From Avidesulfovibrio sp964369685 (GTDB lineage: Bacteria; Desulfobacterota; Desulfovibrionia; Desulfovibrionales; Desulfovibrionaceae): 64,000 bases of DNA. Shown one piece after another: positions 42,328 to 51,800 of the stretch. The notes under the pieces were generated by a model. The model saw nothing but the letters and a program-made list of their open reading frames with translations. It ran no database searches and was not told the DNA's origin. A program made the translations under genes and the position numbers. The stretch is taken from the NCBI GenBank assembly GCA_964369685.1, contig CAYJFB010000001.1, positions 124,001 to 188,000 of the forward strand. Reading direction: 5' to 3'. Positions within the stretch are counted from its first letter, which is position 1; each line of letters begins with the position of its first letter.

Positions 42328-45040
42328 TACTGTGTTTTTTGCTTCAACAACTCGGCTTTGCGCCGTTTTTTTGTTGATTTTTGGTTTTTTGCTTTTGCCC
42401 GTGTCGGTTAAGGCTGCACCAAAAATTGACAGAACGCTGATCATTGTCCCTTTTTCGATCAATGCCGACGTGGAAAAAGAGCAATTTGCCAAAGACGTAC
42501 CGACACTTTTCAATCAAGCTTTGGTTGACCGTGGTTTTACGGTTGTGCCGTTTGCGGACGTGTTGACACGAGCCGAACAACGCAATCTGATCAGTGATAA
42601 TGTCGGTGCGGTGCGTGCTTTTGCGGCTGAATTTGGTGCGGATTATGCGGTCATGGGGAGTTTTAATGTCTTGGGCAACGCGTTTAGTCTTGACACGTCG
42701 TTGCTTTCTGTTGTCGGTGAAGGCGCTGCGCAGCCGTACACGACAGAGCGGAGTAACCTTGTCGATTTGGTTTCTGCCGTTGAAGAGATCAGTGCAAAGA
42801 TCACGGATCGGATTAAGCCTGCGATTCCGTTGCCTGAGGGCAGCTTGGCGGGTGTTGAAATTCGTGGCTTACAGGTGCTTGACGAAGACGTGGTGTTGTT
42901 GCGGCTTTCGAGCGCGCGGGGCAAGGTTGTTTCTGAATCTGCGATCAACGAAGAATTGAAGCGTATTTGGGCATTGGGTTACTTTACAGATGTTTCGGCA
43001 TCGCTTGAACAAGCTTCTGACGGCGAGGTTTTGGTTTATACGGTTGTTGAGAAGCCACGGATTCAGGATGTGATCGTCAACGGTTCTGATGCCGTTGACT
43101 TGGCAGATATTCTGGCTGTGATGTCTTCGCGAACGGGTTCGGTCATCAACGAACGCTTGTTGGCGCAGGATATTCAAAAAATCACAGACTTGTACCGTCA
43201 GGAAGGGTATTATCTTGCCGACGTGCAAACGCGTGTGGAACCGCAACCGTCCGGGAATGCTGTTTTGGTTTTTGATGTGACCGAGGGCAACAAGTTGTAT
43301 ATTAAAGACATTGTGCTCAACGGTTTGGAAACGCTTGATGAAGATGATATTATTGAGCAAATGGCATTGAAGGAGCGGGGATTGTTTTCGTTCCTTACGG
43401 GAACAGGGGTTTTGCGTGAGGAATATTTGGAACGCGACACGGCTGCCATCACGGCGTATGGTTTGAATAACGGTTATGTGAGCATGCAGGTCAGCGCGGC
43501 CGATGTGGTGTATGAAGAAGACGGTATTGTGGTGACGTATACGGTGAAAGAAGGGCCTCGTGCAAAGCTTGGTGATATTCTTTTTTCCGGTGATTTGATT
43601 GATACGCCGGAGCGTTTGCTTGATGTTGTGCAACTGGACGAACATAAAGCGAACGAAGAGTATTTTTCATTGACCGTCATGCAGGACGATGTCAAGCGTT
43701 TGACTGATTTTTATAGCAATTATGGTTTTGCGTTTGCCGAGGTTGATGTGCAAACGAGCGGCAAAGAAGATGAAGATGTTATTCATATCAACTTTGCCAT
43801 TAATAAGAAAGATAAGGTGTATATCCGTCGGGTCACCACCGAGGGCAATACCAGAACGCGTGATAACGTGATTTTGCGCGAGATGCGCCTTGGTGACGGA
43901 GATGTTTTTGATGGTGAAAAAGTGCGACGCACGAGTGAACGCTTGCATCGTTTGCGCTATTTCACCGAAGTGGATACAGAAATCATTCCGACAGATAACC
44001 CCGATGAAGTTGATTTAAATGTCAAAGTGCTTGAAGATCGCACGGGTGCGGTGATGGCCGGTGTCGGTTATTCCTCGTTTTCCAAGGTTGGTGTTTCGGC
44101 GAGTATTGAGGAACGCAATCTGTTTGGGCGTGGGTATAACTTGGCTTTGCGCGGATATCTTTCTTCGGTCAGCAGCGCGTTACAGATGAGCTTTGTGAAT
44201 CCGAGATTGTACGACACGGATCTTGGTTTTGGCTATGAGGCGTACATCACTGAATATGAGTGGACAGATTTTACCAAAGACACGACAGGGAATACGGTGC
44301 GCTTGTTTTATCCGATCGGCGAATACACGACGATAATGGGTTCGTATCGTTTGGATCAGTATGAGTTGCACGACTTTGGCACAGAGGCGCCGCGTTCATA
44401 TTTGGATTATGCCGGTAAAAATATCACCAGTGCTTTAGGTGCCAACGTGACCTATGACTCGACGGACAGTAAAGTCCAGCCCAGCCGTGGTTGGATTGTT
44501 CGGGGTAGCTTGGAATACGGCGGCGGCGGCATCGGCGGTGACGACAACTTTTTTAAGACCATCTTGGAAGCACAAACATTTTTTATGCTTGATACACAGA
44601 AAAATCATGTGTTGCATTTACGCGGACGGATTGGTGCTGTGTTTGAAAACAGCAACAAGCCCGTGCCTGTTTTTGACCGATTTTTTATTGGCGGTATCAA
44701 CACGATACGCGGCTATGAGTATGACGACATCTCACCGCGTGACCCCCAATACGGCGACGAAATCGGTGGTGACCGCATGGGTTTTGCCAATATAGAATAT
44801 ATTTGGACAGTTGAACCTGAGTTGGGTTTGGCAGTCGTGCCTTTCTTTGATATCGGTTATTCAAATGATTCAAAGTACTTTGACGCGTTTGATAATTTGA
44901 AAAAATCTGTCGGACTGGAGTTGCGTTGGCGTTCACCTATGGGTGATCTGCGTTTTGCCTATGGGTATCCGTTGGACAAGAGCGTGCTTGGCAAGGAGCT
45001 TGACGGACGCTTTGAGTTTTCCATGGGACAGAACTTTTAA
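42311..45040 (+). CDS. bamA: Outer-membrane assembly factor BamA with an extra N-terminal domain
   Basis: BamA folds beta-barrel proteins into the outer membrane. The 909-residue protein has a signal peptide (about 1-35, ending VKAAP), a TolB-N-like segment (about 38-160, LIIVPFSINADVEKEQFAKD) not found in E. coli BamA, five POTRA domains (about 165-590), and a 16-strand barrel (about 600-909). The L6 loop motif is TIRGYEYDDI and the last residue is Phe (FSMGQNF), the barrel signal. It lies directly after lolD, which fits joint envelope biogenesis. Confidence 0.93.
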   Translation: MKRLYDTVFFASTTRLCAVFLLIFGFLLLPVSVKAAPKIDRTLIIVPFSINADVEKEQFAKDVPTLFNQALVDRGFTVVPFADVLTRAEQRNLISDNVGAVRAFAAEFGADYAVMGSFNVLGNAFSLDTSLLSVVGEGAAQPYTTERSNLVDLVSAVEEISAKITDRIKPAIPLPEGSLAGVEIRGLQVLDEDVVLLRLSSARGKVVSESAINEELKRIWALGYFTDVSASLEQASDGEVLVYTVVEKPRIQDVIVNGSDAVDLADILAVMSSRTGSVINERLLAQDIQKITDLYRQEGYYLADVQTRVEPQPSGNAVLVFDVTEGNKLYIKDIVLNGLETLDEDDIIEQMALKERGLFSFLTGTGVLREEYLERDTAAITAYGLNNGYVSMQVSAADVVYEEDGIVVTYTVKEGPRAKLGDILFSGDLIDTPERLLDVVQLDEHKANEEYFSLTVMQDDVKRLTDFYSNYGFAFAEVDVQTSGKEDEDVIHINFAINKKDKVYIRRVTTEGNTRTRDNVILREMRLGDGDVFDGEKVRRTSERLHRLRYFTEVDTEIIPTDNPDEVDLNVKVLEDRTGAVMAGVGYSSFSKVGVSASIEERNLFGRGYNLALRGYLSSVSSALQMSFVNPRLYDTDLGFGYEAYITEYEWTDFTKDTTGNTVRLFYPIGEYTTIMGSYRLDQYELHDFGTEAPRSYLDYAGKNITSALGANVTYDSTDSKVQPSRGWIVRGSLEYGGGGIGGDDNFFKTILEAQTFFMLDTQKNHVLHLRGRIGAVFENSNKPVPVFDRFFIGGINTIRGYEYDDISPRDPQYGDEIGGDRMGFANIEYIWTVEPELGLAVVPFFDIGYSNDSKYFDAFDNLKKSVGLELRWRSPMGDLRFAYGYPLDKSVLGKELDGRFEFSMGQNF

Positions 45041-45074
45041 AACGTGAGACAAGCCGCAGTAAAGGTTTTACACT

Positions 45075-46856
45075 ATGTCAAGACTCTTTTCGATGAGGCC
45101 CATGCCACGATCTGTTTTTTTCTGTTTTTTGTTCTTTTTGGTTTTTTCGGCGGTGGGGTTTAATCCTGTTGCCGTGGAGGCCGTGTCCCATGCGACGCTT
45201 GAAAAAGAGTATAATAACACGAAATTGGCAATGACAAAACTTCTCAATAACGAAAAACGCAATCGTTTGCGTGAACCGTGGGAAGATATTATTGCGCGTT
45301 TTGATAAATTATATAAACAGTCGACAACATGGCCGAATCGTCCTGCGGCGTTGTATCGATCAGGCGTTGCGCGTGCGGAATTGGCACGGCGTTCGTTTTT
45401 GAAAAGCGACGCGCGCGCGGCCATTGACCGTTTGTTGCAAGTGGAGAAGTCTTTTTCGCGCAGCGTGTTGGCTGACGACGCGTTATTTGAGGTCGCCACA
45501 CTGCAAGAGGAAACTCCTCTGAGGGATCCCAAGGCTGCAGCAGAAACCTTGCAACGTATGCTCAAAAAGTATCCTTCCGGGGATCAGGCTTCTAAGGCAA
45601 AAAGCATGTTGGCTCGCGTTTCCGGCAAAGCCAAACAAACACCGACCAAAGCTGTCGCGGCTAAAAAACAAACACCCTCAAAAGCCGCGCCTAAGAAAAA
45701 AATTGTACTAGAAGAAGGTTTGGGACAAAATTTGATTAATGGGGTGAATTGGCGTTCCAAAAGTGACTTTGTGCGTGTCACGGTACTGTTGACACGTCCT
45801 ACGTCGTGGGAAATCAGTACGCAAAAACCCGACGCGGAAAAAGGCACGCCTGCCAGATTGATTCTGGATATGCCCGATACCGCCCCCGCGCCAACCGTTC
45901 GTCCTGGCGCACGCGTAGACAAAAGCCCTTTGACGCGCGTGCGTTTGGATGTGGCAACGCCCGGAAAAACGCGGCTTTTGCTTGATTTTTCGACATTGCG
46001 ACGCTTCCAAGTGACTCAAGGAAGTTCGCCTGCGCAAATTGTTATTGAAGCCTCAACGCGTGACGACGATTTGCCTGACGGGCAAATGCTTGGTAGCTCT
46101 ATGCGTGAGACCTTACAATATGCAAGCACAACACCGGAAGAAACGATCCAGACAGATCTTGCCGCACAACTCGGCCTATCCATTCGCACTATTGTGCTTG
46201 ATCCGGGACACGGGGGCAACGATGAAGGCACACATCATAACAGTATTATTGAGCGTGATTTTGTCCTTGATTTTTCGAAACGACTTGGCAAACTCTTGAG
46301 TAACCGTGGATATAAAATAGAATATACTCGAGACAAAAATGTGCGTCTTGAATTGGACGAGCGTCCACAAATTGCGAAAGACAAAAATGGTGACTTGTTT
46401 GTTTCTATCCATGTCAATGCGGGTACACATCCCGATATTCACGGATATGAAACCTATTACCTTGATTTTGCGAGCAGCAACACAGCCTCACGTTTGGCGG
46501 CACTGGAAAACTCTGTGGGCACATACAGTCTCGGTGATATGGAAAAGGTGTTGGCAGATTTGATGCTTGGCGCTCGCCAAGATGAATCTAAACACTTGGC
46601 GGAACGGATACAGTTTAATGCGATTCAAACAGTCAAAGAGAAAAAGTTCGCGATTCGTGACAATGGGGTGCGCTCGGCACCGTTCTTGGTACTCCTTGGA
46701 GCGGGCATGCCCGGTGTATTGGTTGAGCTTGGCTATGCAACGAATAAAGTGGAAGCCAAACGCTTGCGCCAACCGGCTTACCTGAACGCCCTCGCCGAAG
46801 GCATCGCGCGCGGTATCGATGCCTACGCCAACGATCTTGCCAAAGGCATTTTGTAA
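45075..46856 (+). CDS. amiC: N-acetylmuramoyl-L-alanine amidase with AMIN domain
   Basis: A periplasmic zinc amidase that cuts peptide stems from peptidoglycan at division. The 593 residues hold a signal peptide (1-36), a helical TPR-like region (about 40-170, spaced like YbgF-type repeats), a Lys/Thr/Pro linker, an AMIN septal-targeting domain (about 220-325) and an Amidase_3 domain (about 375-593). The zinc ligands are in LDPGHGGNDEG, ERDFVLDFSKRL and SIHVNAGTH; the catalytic Glu is in VLVELGYATN. It lies 34 bases after bamA. Confidence 0.92.
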   Translation: MSRLFSMRPMPRSVFFCFLFFLVFSAVGFNPVAVEAVSHATLEKEYNNTKLAMTKLLNNEKRNRLREPWEDIIARFDKLYKQSTTWPNRPAALYRSGVARAELARRSFLKSDARAAIDRLLQVEKSFSRSVLADDALFEVATLQEETPLRDPKAAAETLQRMLKKYPSGDQASKAKSMLARVSGKAKQTPTKAVAAKKQTPSKAAPKKKIVLEEGLGQNLINGVNWRSKSDFVRVTVLLTRPTSWEISTQKPDAEKGTPARLILDMPDTAPAPTVRPGARVDKSPLTRVRLDVATPGKTRLLLDFSTLRRFQVTQGSSPAQIVIEASTRDDDLPDGQMLGSSMRETLQYASTTPEETIQTDLAAQLGLSIRTIVLDPGHGGNDEGTHHNSIIERDFVLDFSKRLGKLLSNRGYKIEYTRDKNVRLELDERPQIAKDKNGDLFVSIHVNAGTHPDIHGYETYYLDFASSNTASRLAALENSVGTYSLGDMEKVLADLMLGARQDESKHLAERIQFNAIQTVKEKKFAIRDNGVRSAPFLVLLGAGMPGVLVELGYATNKVEAKRLRQPAYLNALAEGIARGIDAYANDLAKGIL

Positions 46857-46902
46857 GATTTTTTTCTTGTGGTGCTCCAGAGAAGCTTTTGGGAGAGGGT
46901 AC

Positions 46903-46947
46903 AATGCTGTCAATGAAATGTTTTTGTGTTCATTGACAGCATTTTTT
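46903..46947 (+). terminator. Terminator of the lysS-amiC unit
   Basis: AATGCTGTCAATGAA and TTCATTGACAGCATT are exact complements (15 bp) over an 11-base loop, followed by TTTT. Confidence 0.92.
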
Positions 46948-47032
46948 ATTGCTATTTTTCAATGACGTTCTATTTTTTATTAAGAAGCGTTCGTGTTGTG
47001 ATGACGATCAATAGGTTCATGGGGAGTGCGTC

Positions 47033-47806
47033 ATGCGTATATTGTTTTGTTGTGTGTTGTGTGTTTCCGTGCTGACAGGATGCGGCAGTGGCTTTGAATC
47101 ACATTACAAGCCTGTGTCTTTCTATGATTATGGCTCCCCGGAATTTGGCCCCGCTTGCCCAAATCCGAGAGTGGAAGCCCTGCCTTTACATGTTGATTTT
47201 GAAACGATACAAAAAACACAACGCGCCAAAGGCTATGTGCTCATAGGGCAAGCCAAATGGAAAAGCACACAACATGAAAGCGATGATTCCGCACTGGAAC
47301 AAGCACAACACGTTGGTGCGTGCCTTGTGCTGTGGAGTAAAGCCGATGCGGGCACAGTCCAGTCAACACAAAGAGTGACCGAATACATTCCTGCACGAAC
47401 AATGAAAGTTATTAATAATACCAAAGATGGTAAAGAAGAAAAACATATTGAAATACCTGCAGAAAGAATATATAAAGATGTGCCTGTGACCTATCAACAG
47501 TATGAGTACATTGGATTGTTTTTTGCGAAAGCACAAAACATGTTTGATGCCTTTGGTATCGAAGGGACAGCACCTTCCATGGAGTCCATGGCCGCCAGAG
47601 ATTCCCGTAACGGCATTCTTGTCACTGCTGTGCAAGAAAACAGTTTGGCATATCATGCCAATATCTTCCCGGGAGACGTCATTTTGCAAATGAATGATCT
47701 TGATATGAAAGCAAAGACGCCGCCTCCTTTGAAAGAAAAAGCACAAAATACTGTCGTGCTTGAACGCAACGGAAAAAAAATGGTTAAAACATTTGTTATT
47801 GATTGA
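47033..47806 (+). CDS. PDZ-domain lipoprotein
   Basis: The 257-residue product has a short signal with lipobox VLTGC (Cys17), so it should be lipidated. A middle domain (about 60-170, RAKGYVLIGQAKWKS, RVTEYIPARTMKVI) is of unknown kind. A C-terminal PDZ domain (about 180-250) carries RNGILVTAVQENSLAYHANI and PGDVILQMNDLDM. There is no protease domain. It may hold or present substrates in the periplasm. The ATG follows GGGGAG. It lies 130 bases before the bactofilin gene. Confidence 0.75.
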   Translation: MRILFCCVLCVSVLTGCGSGFESHYKPVSFYDYGSPEFGPACPNPRVEALPLHVDFETIQKTQRAKGYVLIGQAKWKSTQHESDDSALEQAQHVGACLVLWSKADAGTVQSTQRVTEYIPARTMKVINNTKDGKEEKHIEIPAERIYKDVPVTYQQYEYIGLFFAKAQNMFDAFGIEGTAPSMESMAARDSRNGILVTAVQENSLAYHANIFPGDVILQMNDLDMKAKTPPPLKEKAQNTVVLERNGKKMVKTFVID

Positions 47807-47935
47807 ACGTTGTTGATTATTCTGGGAGAAGCCTCGCCCCTCAAGGCTTCGCCTCGGCGCGACAAAAGGAACCGGGGGAACATGTTTTACTCAGAAAAGA
47901 CGGTGTTTCTGTAAAGACGAAAAAAGGAGTTTTTT

Positions 47936-48298
47936 GTGGCAAAAGAAGAGATCAACGCGTTTCTCGGCGCGGGCACGGTCTATCAAGGGACACTGCATTT
48001 TCAAGATGCGGTCAGAATCGACGGGCGTTTTACAGGTGAAATTTCCTCTGACGGCATGCTGATTGTAGGAAAAGACGCAGAGGTTGACGGCGAAGTGACA
48101 GTCGGTGAATTTGTGCTTGCGGGTAATTTTCGTGGTGCCGTCGTTGCCAAATACCGCGTCGTGCTTCATAAAACAGCCATTTTTGTCGGTACGGTACATT
48201 CACCAAACTTGGTGATGGAGGAGGGCGCGTCATTGGACGGACAATTGGTGATGCGTCACCCTGTTGCTGCAGAAGACGCCTCCACAACGGCAGAATAA
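47936..48298 (+). CDS. Bactofilin (polymer-forming cytoskeletal protein)
   Basis: A 120-residue bactofilin with the right-handed beta-helix repeat pattern (YQGTLHFQDAVRIDGRFTGE, LIVGKDAEVDGEVTVGEFVL, AGNFRGAVVAKYRVVL), which self-assembles into filaments without nucleotide. Bactofilins mark poles or recruit cell-wall enzymes in other bacteria. The start is GTG at 47936 after AAAGGAG. It sits downstream of an amidase and a PDZ lipoprotein, consistent with, but not proof of, a wall role. Confidence 0.9.
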   Translation: MAKEEINAFLGAGTVYQGTLHFQDAVRIDGRFTGEISSDGMLIVGKDAEVDGEVTVGEFVLAGNFRGAVVAKYRVVLHKTAIFVGTVHSPNLVMEEGASLDGQLVMRHPVAAEDASTTAE

Positions 48299-48390
48299 AA
48301 AACGACATAGGAAGTTTTTTGTATAATGAAACGTCGTAACTGTTTGTTTCCATTATAAAGAATGTACACACCTTACAGATGATATTTTTT

Positions 48391-48419
48391 TTGACAGAAA
48401 TCATGAAAAGACGTAAGCT
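48391..48419 (+). promoter_or_regulatory. Candidate promoter of the atp operon
   Basis: TTGACA (48391-48396) and TAAGCT (48414-48419) are 17 bases apart. A second weak pair (TTGACG about 48486, GTAGAC 17 bases on) lies closer to the first gene. The 296-base gap 48299-48594 holds no gene. Confidence 0.5.
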
Positions 48420-48594
48420 AAATACGTTCTTGATTTTTTATTGTTTTTTTTAGTATTGTTTTTTTTGTTTATACGCTTTGTGTTTTGACGAGGCGAGAGC
48501 TTTTTGTGTAGACTTGGGTGTGTGTCTCTACGGAAAAACAGAACGCGTTTGTAGAACAGCCTGTGTTAAAACTCTGTAACAAGAGGAATGTACA

Positions 48595-49011
48595 GTGATC
48601 GATCTTGATATTACGTTACTGATTCAGTTGGTTAATTTCCTGATCACCCTTTATGTGTTGAACCTGTTATTGATTCGCCCCGTGCGCATGATTGTGCGTC
48701 AACGTCGTGACACCACTGCGGGTTTGGTTTCCGATGTGGAAGTCTTTACACGTCAGGCCAAAGAAGAATTGACCCACTATGAGAGCGAGTTGCAACGCGT
48801 TCGTGAAGAAGCCGCCGAAACACGTAAACAAGCGCGCATTGAAGCCGAAGCCGCAGGCCAAACCCTGCGTGAAACGGCAACAGCCGATGCACAAGGAACC
48901 ATCCAAGCCGCTCGAGAACGCATGAATCAAGACATTGCAACAGCTCGAGACACGTTACAAGGCGAAATCAAAACGTTTTCTCAGGCTGTCGTGCAAAAAT
49001 TGTTGGCATAA
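48595..49011 (+). CDS. atpF': F1Fo ATP synthase subunit b'
   Basis: A 138-residue stator subunit with one N-terminal membrane helix (ITLLIQLVNFLITLYVLNLLL, about 6-26) and a long alanine/glutamate coiled coil. It is the shorter of two tandem b-type genes, the heterodimeric b/b' stator arrangement. The start is GTG at 48595, with AGAGGA upstream. The adjacent atpF/H/A/G/D/C genes fix the identity. Confidence 0.88.
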   Translation: MIDLDITLLIQLVNFLITLYVLNLLLIRPVRMIVRQRRDTTAGLVSDVEVFTRQAKEELTHYESELQRVREEAAETRKQARIEAEAAGQTLRETATADAQGTIQAARERMNQDIATARDTLQGEIKTFSQAVVQKLLA

Positions 49012-49152
49012 AATTTTGGGTATCCCTCTTTTTTACGGGTATTAATGTGAACGTTCATCAAGTGTTCTTGAGAAAAACGTTCGGAAAAGAAAGCTCAAAA
49101 ACATTTGCGAATCTTTTGCAACGTGTGTTTTTCAGTTACCTTGGAGGATCGC

Positions 49153-49725
49153 TTGAACGGAATCTTGAATTTTTTTATGTCCAAAGACGGGCTTGTTGCG
49201 GTGGCGGGGCTGATTTTGCTTGGTGTGGTTTCGCACTACAATACGGAAAATCCGTGGGTCAATTTCGTGGCCAGAAGCACCAATTTAGGCATTTTTTTGT
49301 ACATTTTATGGCGTGCGGGCGGTCAAGCTGCAGTGAATTTTTTTGCCGAACGGCGTGCGGGCATTGCGCTTGAGTTGGATTCTTTGGAACAACAAAAGAA
49401 AGACGCTCGAGCAGCACTGCAAGAACTCCGCGCGCGAATCGTCGATTTGGATGCCGAACGTGAAGCGATTTTGAGCGAAAGCCGTAAACAGGCCGAAGCC
49501 ATCAAAGCAGGCATCATCGCTCAAGCCGAGCACGATGCCGCAACCATTCGTGAGAACGCGGTTCGGAGTGCCGATTCGCAACTTCGTACAGAGTTGAAGG
49601 CCTTGCGTGAGCAGGTTGCCGAAGAGTTGCAAAGTGCTGTGGAAACAGCGCTTAAAACTCAAATGACACCTAAAAAGCATGCGCAACTTGTGGATAAATC
49701 TTTGAAAAAGGTGGTGCTGCATTGA
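49153..49725 (+). CDS. atpF: F1Fo ATP synthase subunit b
   Basis: The second stator b subunit, 190 residues. It has an N-terminal hydrophobic stretch (LVAVAGLILLGVVSHY, possibly a signal-like helix), a second helix (STNLGIFLYILWRAGGQAAV), and a charged coiled coil to the end. I choose TTG at 49153 because GGAGG (49143-49147) stands 5 bases before it; the frame is open to 49105. Its TGA overlaps the TTG start of atpH. The first helix is unusual for b and resembles the longer deltaproteobacterial type. Confidence 0.85.
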   Translation: MNGILNFFMSKDGLVAVAGLILLGVVSHYNTENPWVNFVARSTNLGIFLYILWRAGGQAAVNFFAERRAGIALELDSLEQQKKDARAALQELRARIVDLDAEREAILSESRKQAEAIKAGIIAQAEHDAATIRENAVRSADSQLRTELKALREQVAEELQSAVETALKTQMTPKKHAQLVDKSLKKVVLH

Positions 49726-50273
49726 TCGGCGACGTGGTGGCACAACGCTATGCTCAGGCTCTTTTTGCCGTCGGTAAAGAGCAGGGTATGGCGCAACTTG
49801 AAAGCTATGGGCAAACGCTTGCAGCGTTGAGCGCATTGATCGGGCAATCGCCGGACCTTGAGCGTCTTCTATCTGCTCCGGTTATTTCTGTTGCGGAAAA
49901 ACAGACGGTTCTCGATCGAATCCTCAGCGCCTTACAAGCCGACATAACCATCAATCATTTTTGTCGTCTTTTGGCTGAGAAAGAACGTTTGGGGCTTTTT
50001 CGGAATATTGCGACAGCTTTTGGGCGTCAACTGGATACAGCGGCCGGTGTTGTTCGCGGCACACTCGTCACTGCCGTTGCTCTTGACGAACAGCGACATA
50101 ACGTCTTGGCTGCGGAGCTTGGTAAAAAAATGGGGGCGACGCTTGCGTTGCAGTATGAAGTCGATCCGTCGATTCTCGGCGGTTTGGTGCTGCGTCTCGG
50201 CGATACGCTCATGGATGCGAGCCTAAAAGCACAATTGGCTGTCCTTACTGACACTATCAAGAGGGGTGAATAG
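49722..50273 (+). CDS. atpH: F1Fo ATP synthase subunit delta
   Basis: The 183-residue delta subunit caps F1 and binds the b stalk. It has the OSCP pattern: VVAQRYAQALFAVGKEQG at the N-terminus, HFCRLLAEKERLGLF in the middle, and the C-terminal EVDPSILGGLVLRLGDTLMD. The start is TTG at 49722, overlapping the atpF stop by TTGA, so translation is coupled. Confidence 0.92.
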   Translation: MIGDVVAQRYAQALFAVGKEQGMAQLESYGQTLAALSALIGQSPDLERLLSAPVISVAEKQTVLDRILSALQADITINHFCRLLAEKERLGLFRNIATAFGRQLDTAAGVVRGTLVTAVALDEQRHNVLAAELGKKMGATLALQYEVDPSILGGLVLRLGDTLMDASLKAQLAVLTDTIKRGE

Positions 50274-50277
50274 CATC

Positions 50278-51786
50278 ATGCATATCAATGCGGATGAGAT
50301 CAGCAAAATCATCAAGGAGCAGATCCAGAACTTCGACCAGCGTGTGGATGCCGTTGAAACCGGTACCGTACTGAGTGTCGGTGACGGTATTGCCCGCGTT
50401 TATGGTGTGAAAAATGCCATGAGTATGGAACTTTTGGAGTTTCCGGGCGGCGTTCTGGGCATGGTGCTCAATCTTGAAGATGACAACGTGGGTGTGGCAT
50501 TGTTGGGTGAAGACACGGGCATCAAAGAAGGCGATCCCGTTAAACGCACCGGACGCATTTTCTCTGTGCCCGTCGGCGATGCCGTTATGGGGCGCGTGCT
50601 CAATCCCTTGGGACAACCCATTGATGGACTCGGCGCGGTAGAAACCGATACGTTTCGTTCTGTGGAAATCAAGGCTCCCGGGATTATTGCACGTAAAAGT
50701 GTGCATGAACCCATGGTAACGGGGATCAAAGCCATTGACGCTATGACACCGATCGGTCGCGGACAACGCGAACTTGTCATCGGTGACCGTCAAACCGGTA
50801 AAACCGCCATTTGTGTCGATGCGATTTTGGCACAAAAAGAATCTGATGTGCATTGCTTTTATGTTGCCATTGGGCAAAAGCAATCCACTGTGGCGTTGGT
50901 AACCGAAACCTTGCGCAAACACGGCGCGTTGGAATACACGACTATCATTTCTGCCTGCGCTTCCGATGCGGCGCCGTTGCAATATATTGCGGCGTATACC
51001 GGTTGTACAATGGCCGAGCACTATCGTGATAACGGCAAACACGCGTTGATCATTTATGATGATCTTTCAAAACAGGCAGTGGCGTATCGTCAGATGTCTT
51101 TGTTGTTGCGTCGTCCTCCCGGGCGCGAAGCGTATCCCGGTGACGTCTTTTATTTGCACTCACGTCTTTTGGAACGTGCGGCAAAACTTAATGATTCGTT
51201 GGGCGGTGGTTCTTTGACGGCTTTGCCGATTATTGAAACGCAAGCCGGTGACGTGTCTGCCTATATCCCCACCAACGTGATTTCAATCACAGATGGTCAG
51301 GTATACCTTGAGCCGAATTTGTTTAATGCGGGTATTCGTCCTGCTGTAAACGTTGGTCTTTCGGTTTCTCGTGTGGGCGGTGCGGCGCAGGTGAAGGCGA
51401 TGAAGCAGGTTGCGGGCACGATGCGTCTTGATTTGGCGCAGTATCGCGAACTTGCGGCATTTGCACAGTTTGGTTCTGACCTTGATAAGAGCACGCGTCA
51501 AAAACTGGAGCGTGGAGCGCGGATTGTGGAACTCTTGAAACAGCCGCAATATCAACCCATGCCCACAAACGAACAAGTGGCTTCAATGTATGCCGCAACG
51601 CGTGGATTTATGGATGATCTTCCTGTGGAAAGTGTGCAGCATTTTGAACGCGAATATCTTGAATATCTTCGCGGCAGTAAGGCCGATGTGCTTGAAGACA
51701 TCAAGACCCGCAAGGTGTTGGATGACGACTTGGAGCGTCGCCTGCGGTCTGCCATTGAGGAGTTCAAACAGGGCTACAAGGCCTAG
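50278..51786 (+). CDS. atpA: F1Fo ATP synthase subunit alpha
   Basis: The 502-residue regulatory nucleotide-binding subunit of F1. The N-terminus MHINADEISKIIKEQIQNF is the delta-binding helix. The P-loop is GDRQTGKTA, with the family block IGQKQSTVA and the arginine-finger region SVSRVGGAAQ. The ATG at 50278 gives the standard length; a GTG at 50266 is in frame but sits on the ribosome site. Confidence 0.97.
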   Translation: MHINADEISKIIKEQIQNFDQRVDAVETGTVLSVGDGIARVYGVKNAMSMELLEFPGGVLGMVLNLEDDNVGVALLGEDTGIKEGDPVKRTGRIFSVPVGDAVMGRVLNPLGQPIDGLGAVETDTFRSVEIKAPGIIARKSVHEPMVTGIKAIDAMTPIGRGQRELVIGDRQTGKTAICVDAILAQKESDVHCFYVAIGQKQSTVALVTETLRKHGALEYTTIISACASDAAPLQYIAAYTGCTMAEHYRDNGKHALIIYDDLSKQAVAYRQMSLLLRRPPGREAYPGDVFYLHSRLLERAAKLNDSLGGGSLTALPIIETQAGDVSAYIPTNVISITDGQVYLEPNLFNAGIRPAVNVGLSVSRVGGAAQVKAMKQVAGTMRLDLAQYRELAAFAQFGSDLDKSTRQKLERGARIVELLKQPQYQPMPTNEQVASMYAATRGFMDDLPVESVQHFEREYLEYLRGSKADVLEDIKTRKVLDDDLERRLRSAIEEFKQGYKA

Positions 51787-51800
51787 GGGACGGGTAACCC

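Noticed and set aside
50266..50277. GTG start for atpA four codons upstream
   Set aside because: It lies on top of the AAGAGGGG ribosome site; the ATG at 50278 gives the conserved N-terminus and length.
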